A stretch of DNA of 64,000 nucleotides from contig OX578147.1 in assembly GCA_951213105.1 (NCBI GenBank), positions 122,107,399 through 122,171,398 on the forward strand, in the 5' to 3' direction. The notes under the pieces were generated by a model that made no database searches, was not told the DNA's origin, and saw only the letters and a list, made by a program, of their open reading frames with translations. Of this stretch, positions 56,680-64,000 are shown piece by piece. The stretch's first letter is position 1, and every line of letters begins with the position of its first letter. The stretch is from Amaurobius ferox (lineage: Eukaryota > Arthropoda > Arachnida > Araneae > Amaurobiidae). A program made the position numbers and the translations under genes.

Positions 56680-57861
56680 TGTTACATTGTTATGTCTAAC
56701 AAAATTTAACATTGAATGGTGTAGAAGGAGATCACCATGTATGGAGATGGTCCCTGTGTATTTTAGGCAATGTATACAAGTTTCTCCGGTCAGCCACCTG
56801 CAGCGGAATTGGCCTAGAACCTCTTTCGCTCCGTGAGCGGATGAGCTAAAATCACAGAGGGCGCCGAAATGCAGGCCAGCAATAAAATTGACCTCTTGAC
56901 CGCTACCGGGTACACGTGCGCCTTCAGATCGTGGGAAGCTGGGTCAGCTGAGTCATTAATTTCAGGGCCTCTCGTCAGATCTCCATGATTGCATTATCCA
57001 ATAAGACATAGGTGTAACCCTATGCTGACCAATTGTATGGAGGGGGCTACACTGTAAAGCCAATTACAAAAAGGGACGTAAAAGTGTAGGAGGCGACAAT
57101 TTTGGGATGTTCTAGAGAGAGAGTTAGAAGTTGGTAAAAATATCGACACTTGATTTCCGAATTTTGGAGTGTGAACAAGTCCGAAATAACTGCGGAGATA
57201 TCGAGAACCCAGGGCCCCCGCCCGGTCATCGGATCCTCCGTGAAAGACCCGAGGTAGGCCTATGCGTGATACTTACTACATCTTGGTATCGAACTCTCTC
57301 TGTCGATCACTTAGGAGTCAGAGAAGTATTTTGAGCAATGAGCAAAGACTCATATTTAAGCAGATAATTTTAATTACATTTTCGGGAGAAATATAGTTAA
57401 GTGTTTAATGATGTATATTTATGTGAGAGTTAATTGTATAATGGGAATTAGTATTGCTTTACTGAGAGTACATATGAAAGTTCATATTGTTTTAAGGAAA
57501 GTAATTACGCGAGTTGATATTGTGTATTTTAGTTGAAGTTAGATTGGTTTTTTATTATTAATTTAATCATTGTAAATAAATTTATTATTATTTTTATATT
57601 TAACTTGGTGCCTCATTGTCCTCTCATTTAGAGTTATTTTATATGTGGAATTACACGATACGACCAGTCCCCCACTGGGTTCCGGTCTAAATTGGGTGGC
57701 ACTTCCCGGCCGTCCAAGCAGTTACCTTACACCTTTCTGGTAGGTCGGATGGTCTGGGTTTCAACAACAACAACGATACGACCAGTGTCGAGCTTAAGTA
57801 AAATGAGTGTTAGTAATGATTTATGCGTCCTGACCATACGTGTGGCAAAGATCTACGCAAC
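56680..57861 (+). mobile_element. Solo LTR of an LTR retrotransposon
   Basis: About 1.06 kb excluding a nested SINE. It starts TGTTACATTG and ends GCAACG, an approximate TGTTAC...GTAACA inverted end with two changes. GGGAG directly before it (56675-56679) recurs directly after it (57862-57867 region), matching the 4-6-bp target duplications of Ty3/Gypsy and Bel-Pao elements. It interrupts the array motif GGGGAGTATTGTGAT, which is intact when the LTR is removed. It has no internal coding region and contains AATAAA at about 57580. Formation by recombination between two LTRs is the usual explanation. The superfamily cannot be chosen. Confidence 0.7.
57655..57786 (+). mobile_element. 5'-truncated SINE S1 nested in the solo LTR
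   Basis: ACGATACGACCAGT at 57655-57668 and 57773-57786 is a perfect 14-bp target duplication. Between them lie 104 bp: CCCCCACTGGGTTCCGGTCT, GGTGGCACTTCCCGGCCG, CTTTCTGGTAGGTCGGATGG, TCTGGGTTTC and a CAA repeat tail. The tRNA head is missing, as expected of incomplete reverse transcription. The perfect duplication marks this as one of the youngest events in the window. Confidence 0.95.
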
Positions 57862-59190
57862 GGGGAGTATTGTGATAGGGTAAAAAAAAAGACTCCATAT
57901 TTTTGAGGATCTATACGTTTTGAGTATTCCTGAATCCAAAACAACCATTTTGTATTTGATGTCTGTGTGCCAGCCTATCTGTGAAAGTGACTGTCTATGA
58001 AGGCAATACATGTCGTACAGATTGAGATAATAAAATGGAATTTAGCATTATTATTTAAATATGAAAATGATTTTCAGGAGGGTCGAAACAGAAAATGATC
58101 ACGAGTTTATGGATTATCTTTTTGAAAAGTTTATTTATATATTGAAATTTTTACAAAAATTAGCGAATTTTTACATAATCTTTCGTTTAGAAGTGATTTG
58201 CACTTCTAAATTCTTTTTTTTTTTTTAAATTGCAGAACTACAATATGTATCCTTTTCAAGATATTGCATGTTTTTGCTCAAAAAATAAAAAAAATAAATT
58301 TATCTACTATTATCAAACACGTAAGCGATTTGCAAGTACGTTTAACTTTTAACCGGAAAAAAATAGGCAGAATTGTTTTATTATAAAGAGCCGCTCTTTA
58401 GATATTAGAAATTTTAATTTTCCACAAAGAGCTTTAAATCTTAAAATAATTAAGGTATTTAAAAGAAATGTGTTTTGCATATTTTAGATTATATCTTTTT
58501 TTTAATTCCTATACATAGGATAATATTACACTGAAAATGAAAAAAGAAAAAAATATATTTTCAATCTTAGACCGACGGGTTCCTTTTTACTTTATCCGAA
58601 TAAAATTAAAAAACTCTTCGCTCTAACGCGATTTAAATAGCACATGCTTGAATAGACTTCGAACATTTTTCGGCAAAAAAAAAAAACCAAAAAAAAAAAA
58701 AAACCTTTATGGAAGAGTTATCTTTTGAGGAGAAGAGAGAGCAATCCCATTCAGAAACAGTGAACTGCTAATGATTCATGGAATGATTGAAAGTAGTGGA
58801 AAAAAGCGGTTCGCTTTCCCTCTCATTATCGTAGCTTTACTATTGACCCCTTTTCGTTGGGTTTATAAAGCGTTTTATTTGCGGTCGATTTCAGTATGTT
58901 TAGGATTTTACTCCCTTTGAATCGTCAATTGCATGCAATTTATTGGTTTCTTTGTAGCGAAGCATAAGCAATTTTTTTTATTTACTCTGTAATCGGATCG
59001 CTTATTATCTTAGAAAAAGTTAATAGACTTTTTTTTCTTTTTTTCCCCCCAAAATTTTGCATTCGTGAGTGTAGTTTCTTTAATTTTAAATTTTTTTTCT
59101 TTTAATTCTGGTAGATATAAATTTAAAAGTTATTTTCATGACGTAAATAATTTTATAATATTGGTTTGTAAGAATTATTGTGAGGATTCG
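57862..59190 (+). repeat. 1.3-kb array, unit 4
   Basis: GGGGAGTATTGTGATAGGG, GAGGATCTATACGTTTTGAG, TTTTCAAGATATTGCATG, AAAATAGGCAGAATTG, CTTCGCTCTAACGCGATTTA (58616), TTCAGAAACAGTGAACTGCT, GTTTATAAAGCG, GATATAAATTTAAAAGTTAT and TAAGAATTATTGTGAGGATT. It is the only unit without large insertions apart from the LTR in its head, and it gives the best estimate of unit length (about 1,335 bp from here to the next head). Confidence 0.75.
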
Positions 59191-59196
59191 GCACTT

Positions 59197-59245
59197 TTAC
59201 TTTCCCTACATTGCATGGTAGAATATAGGGAATGTATTGGGATCA
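59197..59245 (+). repeat. 1.3-kb array, head of a fifth unit
   Basis: TTTACTTTCCCTACATTGCA and ATATAGGGAATGTATTGGGA form the F2-type hairpin once more, after which the array sequence stops (about 59250). Confidence 0.7.
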
Positions 59246-59732
59246 TATTTAAAAGCGCAACGGATCTGCATCATTCCAGCTCTCTGCTGTCTCACTCTAG
59301 CTCACCTATTTCATCAAGCAAAAGAAATGAAACAGAATGAAACAGAATATTTGGTAGAATTGATCTAAGGTTTAAGAAATAACTGAGGGAAATTGAATAA
59401 TCAAAGTTCATGATCATTTAAATAGTTCTTGCACTGGTTTAGTCCATTTGGTGGATAGCTTTTGACCAGCTCGTGCTAATGAAGGAAACCTATGACGTGT
59501 TTTCAATACAATCGTATGCTTACATTTTTTTTGTGTGATATTTTATGTTGTGATCTAGTTATTGTTACGAGAATAATTCAAAACTCTGTAAAAATTTTAA
59601 TGGGAGATCAGGAACAGTAAAACAAAAGCTTATTCGTTAATAAATGTATGTATGGAGACTTCACCCTTTGGTACAAGGAAACACTGATATCGCCTATTTT
59701 TCGCCATCATTTGCCGCAACGCGGTTTTCATA
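59246..59732. other. No feature recognised
   Basis: The array ends here. The CTC-rich part at 59278-59312 and the rest show no family match. Confidence 0.4.
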
Positions 59733-59974
59733 ATTCTTCTTCTTCGACCCAGAGCTTCCGACCTAAACGAAAGTGTAAGGCATTTGTTTGGACGCCTGGG
59801 AAGTGCCACTCAATGTAGATCGGAACCCAGTGGGGGTGACATCCACGGGAAATTTTTCTTCTTCCCCTATCACCAACCTCTCGGAAGGACAAGGGTCCCA
59901 CGAATTTAATGTTTCCGTTTTTGCGTGAACACGGAGACAGTTTGGGAAGAACCGGGAATAAAACTTGGGTCGTA
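59733..59974 (-). mobile_element. SINE S1, reverse, 5' truncated
   Basis: On the plus strand it begins with the reversed GAA tail (TTCTTCTTCTTCGACCCAGA), then has GCCTGGGAAGTGCCACTCA, CGGAACCCAGTGGGGGTGAC, ATCACCAACCTCTCGGAAGG, TGCGTGAACACGGAGACAGT and a B-box remnant (GGGAATAAAACTTGGG). The A box is missing, and a second S1 copy follows directly. Confidence 0.85.
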
Positions 59975-60166
59975 AAGAAAGCCCAATGGGAGTGGCAACT
60001 ACAGGGGCTGCACCATCCTTTCCTCTAACCTATCACACCTTGGATGAATATTTGGACCTAGAGATTTATCGTATTCATATTTCGCGTAGACACGGGTATA
60101 GTTATGGGCGTTGTTGAGGATCAAACATAGGACTACCTTGTACGACCTTTCCACCAATGCGCGATC
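59975..60166 (-). mobile_element. SINE S1, second reverse copy, diverged and 3' truncated
   Basis: AGCCCAATGGGAGTGGCAAC, CTAACCTATCACACC, CGCGTAGACACGGGTATAGT, the B-box region GAGGATCAAACAT and CCACCAATGCGCG follow S1 order in reverse. It lacks the tail end, joining the previous copy at GTAAAG|AAAGCCC. GCGCGATCTTGAAC at about 60160 and 60195 is a 14-bp direct repeat just beyond its head. Confidence 0.75.
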
Positions 60167-60524
60167 TTGAACTTCACAGCGGTCTCACAAGCGCGATCTT
60201 GAACAAGATTTATGTTACCTATTTCAGCATTCGTGAAGTTCTTTATTGTAAATGTACGAAATCCGCGTTATGAATGACTATTTAGAAAACTAGCCAATTA
60301 TCGCGCCGCTCAACAGTGCCTTCTAACACTAAAGGAATTGCAGATGTACATTCATTATATTTGTTTTAGTGTTCATCTCTCCTATTAAAGTTTGTACAAA
60401 AAGTTTCTAATTACTATGTGTTAAATTGAAAGTTTGTTTTCAGTCTGTTCCGTTTACAAATCCACAATTTTTGACGATTTTTTTAAATTTTTGTCTTGCT
60501 ATTCTCCACAGCACTGAATATGGT
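60167..60524. other. No feature recognised
   Basis: Mixed-composition flank. Confidence 0.3.
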
Positions 60525-60588
60525 TGGCGCAGCATATCCTTTTTGGATTTTGTGCCACAAAACCCCAATCAACCAACCAACCAACCAA
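60525..60588 (-). repeat. GGCGCA hairpin followed by a TTGG tetranucleotide run
   Basis: TGGCGCA (60525-60531) and TGTGCCA (60551-60557) form a stem with one wobble, extended by ATCC/GGAT. AACC repeats follow at 60569-60588. On the minus strand this reads TTGG repeats, GGGGTTTTGTGGCACAAAA and the second stem half. I remember this arrangement from repeats in several arthropod genomes. Confidence 0.6.
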
Positions 60589-62461
60589 ATAAGTCTACAG
60601 CACTGCGGGTAACCTCGCACATGTATAGTGTTTTTAGGCTCAAATATTGTCGAGATATGGATAAAAATACAATCCCATAGAAATAGCATAGTGCAGACGA
60701 TGTTTTTTTTCTGAAACTTTATCTGAAGAAAATATGCTTTTCAGCAACATACGGCAGACGATTTTCATTCAATCTATCCAATTTAAGTAATAAAAAAATT
60801 GATATAGAAATAAAGTGATAAATGGACGGTTTTATATTCTTGATTGCATTATATCAGATACTATTTTAGAATATAATATTCTGGGAATGACTGATATTTT
60901 CAATTTCTTGAATCAACTGTTTTTATCTAGGCAAATATATTTCAAATTTATATATTTTCTATTGTGTTTAACCAGTTGCTGCAACAGGATAAAAATGGCA
61001 TGGGTATACTTTTTGCTACAATTTTATCGTTTTAATTTTGGCGCACGTTTACCAAATTTCCAGTTTTTGTAAATGGGTTTACAAATCTGACCTGATGATT
61101 TATTCTTCCTATTTGTCTGTGCAGATAATATTATTCGCGAGAACAGGGATTTGTATTAATCTTTGAGGAGAATTAAATTAGATATTATCATTTGGAATAC
61201 CACTTAAATTAGTGCATTTTAAATCAGGACACTGCCGGGCATATATGCTAGTAGATGATATTTTAAAATTTTTATTAAAAAAAAATTAAGTTGATACTTA
61301 AGTTCCTTAGAACTTTAACTTCTAGCGATAGCCATGACACGATCACGAGTTTTTTTTTTTAATTTTATTATCAAAGTATTTAATTTGCAGCCAAACTTTA
61401 ATGACTCGCTTTTTAACTTCATTTAATTTATCAAAAGAGGTTCCTTTATTACCTTTCCTAGGCGCTTAATGGGATAGTGCAGGGTTTGGCATTATCCTAA
61501 ATTAATTAAACTTTTTATCAATCAGAACGCTTTTCTTATTTTTGTCTTAATTTCTATAGCTCACTGGACATTTTTTTATACTTAGCTGGGATTATCGGCA
61601 TATTGATCGCTATCGTAAACAGAATTTTATACGTAATTGGAAGTTTTATTGAAAGCTGTTTAACTAGAGTTAATTAAATCGATTGAACTTTTTAGAGAAT
61701 AATTGTACTTAACGCGTTTGATTTCTTCTTTTACCCTTTAAGGTCAATTTTTGTTTCAATTGTAAACAATTCAGATGGGACAAAGTGGTACATGGCTTCT
61801 GACAAGCACACATTTATTTTTTCTTTCTTTACACAGGGTTCCTAGGTTTAATTCCTTCCTAGTCCTTACTTTCTAGTTCCTAGTCCTTCAGGATTAGTGC
61901 ACCTCTGGCGAAGAATTTAAAAAGATCAGGTAGCGAATTCTGCAGCAATAGGATACACTAACAATCACTAAATTTACTTGTCTTCTTTCCATCTTCTTGG
62001 ATGATCATGATCGATCATGATCTTTTGTTGGCTTTTCAAGACCTTTTTTCTTTTCTTTTTCGACACCACGCAGTTATTCGCAGTTTTCAACACCACGCAG
62101 AATAGTTTTCACTCCTACTACTTCTTGCAGTGTTTGGTTGGCTAGAGTGCATAGTACGTTCCGCCCCTGGACCTATAAGTTTCCCTGTCAGTCGTCACGT
62201 GACACTTTAGTTGCATCATTTTTAGATGGAGGCTTACGATTGGTGTTCATACATTTGTATACGTATCTATTGTTTATCTACATTCTCAAGTATCTGGGTT
62301 TTTGTTCCAGCTATTCGTGTTTTGCAACGCAAGAAACGCAAAAGAAACGCAAATTGCATTGAAAGGGGAAATTCGGGGCATGTCAAATATCTATGCGTTT
62401 TAATTTGTGAAATTAAACTCAATTTAATGATTTATTACATAAATAAAGAGAAAATGAATTT
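60589..62461. other. No gene recognised
   Basis: AT-rich to 61.7 kb, then more mixed. ACACCACGCAG is repeated at 62063 and 62090. Frames at 60815-61072, 62138-62362 and 62226-62471 show no motifs. Confidence 0.4.
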
Positions 62462-62510
62462 CAGTCTGTAGGGAAAGTCATGTGCTGCCCACATCAGATT
62501 TTTTCCCGTT
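62462..62510 (+). mobile_element. F2 3' end fragment
   Basis: GTAGGGAAAGTCATGTGCTG followed by CCCACATCAGATTTTTTCCC is the conserved F2 end (compare 3007-3040). The body upstream does not match F2, so this is an isolated end or a chimeric copy. Confidence 0.65.
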
Positions 62511-63609
62511 CTTCTGTCAACTATGTACTTTTAGATTAAGGAAATGAAATCGCGCCTAAATGGCTGTAAAAATTCGTTAACGTCTTAAAATTCGCTAAAG
62601 CTGATCGGTAAACTACACAAATAGCAAATTTTCTTATTATACATATTCACAAAGCGAAAGCAAAACAGGTGCAGCAGTTTAACAACCTGCATTGAAAATA
62701 GAATAAATGTAGTTCATAGTCTTCTCGAAATGATTATTGATGAAGTCAAAAGAGACACATTGATTTTTTTTTCTCTGTAATTGCTTACCAATTTTATTTT
62801 GTAGAATCGCATATTCTTTTTAATTGCAGTTTAGTTTCTTTATATCTGATTTCGAATTTTCTAACGCTATCTTCTGGATCAATAAGACAAAAAAAAAACA
62901 GTTTAATGTGTGTCTCTTGGACACTGCTGCCAACTTTTAAGCGCTCTCCAATAATTGCGAGCGAGATATTTTAGGATTTATCGACGAACAGATTTTGCTG
63001 GACAAACAATTCGTAAAAGTACTATAGAAAATCTTTAAAGTAACTGGTTCTATTGTGCTCTGATTTCTGTATTGGTATCAGGTTTTGTATTTCCTTTGTT
63101 ACAGACGAAGTAATTGAAAAAGAAACGTTTTTCACAATCTATAAGATTAGAAAAAAATGTAAATATAAATTTACAGGAAAAATTTTAAAACAGTGTTAAA
63201 TCCCTAAGTTTTACAAACAACAACCCCCCCCCCCTAAAATTCTTTTAATTTAGGGATTTATTTTATCTGAAAAATGTGCTGTAAGTCATTGTACTTGTTA
63301 CTTTGAAATTTAACTAATACTAGGAAATTGAAGAAAAATATTATATCAATGAAGAAAGGAAAAAAAGAATGGAATTTAAATATTTGTGTTTTTTAAAACA
63401 AACATTTTTTATTGGCTTTGTTTTTTTTAGGATTTTTCCGAATCAAACTATTTTTACATTAGTTGTTTTAGAAATTTTTTTGTCTACTTCGCACTGAGTT
63501 ATCTTGAATAAAAGTTGTCTGTTTATTTTTCGGCGTATAGCTGAAAATCTAAGCAACTCACAGCTAAAGAATTCAACCAGGTCAGGTCCCAAGAGATACC
63601 TTGGAGCGA
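62511..63609. other. No feature recognised
   Basis: AT-rich. A C-run lies at 63226-63235. Confidence 0.4.
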
Positions 63610-63710
63610 TTTTTTAAACTTTGCATATTTTTAGGTATTTTATGTGAAAGGGCAATTTTGAGCGATTTTCACTGAAATCGGTTCTTTAGCGATCGAAAAT
63701 ATTATTATAG
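63610..63710 (+). repeat. Interspersed repeat R8, copy 2
   Basis: ATTTTGAGCGATTTTCACTG and CTTTAGCGATCGAAAATATT correspond to 1624-1672. Confidence 0.55.
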
Positions 63711-64000
63711 CTTATCCATCTTAACAACATCGACAAGATCAAAGGACCGACGCGAATTTTGAAGCGAATACGTTGAACAGGTCCTTTTTATTTATTTATT
63801 TATTTTTAAATATATCTATATATCAAAATTTTAGGAATTTAATTTTTATTTCATCACATCGGAGAATTGCAGATTAATACAATAAAAAAAATAATTATTT
63901 TATTTTTAAGTTTTCTATGAATTTTTAATTAGGTCTTTAAAAGTTGCGATATATTTTTCGACCTTGGAGCGGGAAAATAATTTTCCCCTCATGACGTTCC
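63711..64000. other. No feature recognised
   Basis: AT-rich. TTTA tetranucleotide run at 63786-63807. Confidence 0.4.

Overview
This window looks like gene-poor DNA from an arthropod nuclear genome, intergenic or deep intronic. I favour a spider. It is strongly AT-rich, has no convincing protein-coding gene, and is filled with tandem arrays, microsatellites and decayed mobile elements. The arthropod call rests on tRNA-derived SINEs, Tc1-like and Tigger-like transposase remnants, an LTR-retrotransposon solo LTR and MITE-like elements. The spider call is inference: the hairpin-headed repeats carrying TACTTTCC and GTCTGTCTG resemble ones I remember from orb-weaver genomes. The longest open frame (170 aa, 21706-22218) is only a 30-bp minisatellite read through.

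The family names used here are mine. F1 (10773, 18609, 24478), F2 (2179, 15331, 25623, with fragments elsewhere) and F3 (13512, 19741, 23608, with a fragment at 45968) are element families of about 0.6-1 kb. Each starts with a palindrome, usually has a GTCTG- or TG-rich tract in its first part, and ends with a half-palindrome plus a conserved tail of about 30 nt. S1 is a tRNA-derived SINE (36533, 55279, 57669, 59733, 59975, and a stub at 55209). G1 is a GC-rich repeat (1-345, 29250-29965). R4-R8 are pairs of diverged interspersed repeats.

Layout. 0-4.4 kb: G1, a 183-bp tandem array, R4, R8, a triple palindrome, F2, a 70-bp tandem array, R4 again. 5-6.6 kb: a dead Tc1-like transposase and a 125-bp MITE. 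10.7-26 kb: alternating F1, F3 and F2 copies, a 43/86-bp satellite at 11.9-12.6 kb, two minisatellites at 21.7-22.9 kb and a dead Tigger-like fragment. 26-34 kb: GC islands, a tRNA-like locus with a T-run terminator, G1, and a tRNA-Ser-like SINE. 36-41 kb: S1, then four copies of a 420-bp tandem repeat. 45-50 kb: three copies of a block about 1.6-2 kb apart, with unrelated minisatellites between them.

50.7-59.3 kb is the most structured part: an array of a roughly 1.3-kb unit whose head is an F2-type hairpin. Each unit holds different insertions: an unclassified 1-kb block, a 674-bp MITE, stacked SINEs, and a solo LTR that itself contains a SINE. Target-site duplications let the order of events be read. 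59.7-60.2 kb holds two SINEs in tandem. 60.6-64 kb is mostly featureless apart from an F2 end and an R8 copy.

Nothing here works together as a pathway. The content is a record of repeat expansion and nested insertion. All homology statements come from reading the sequence by eye.
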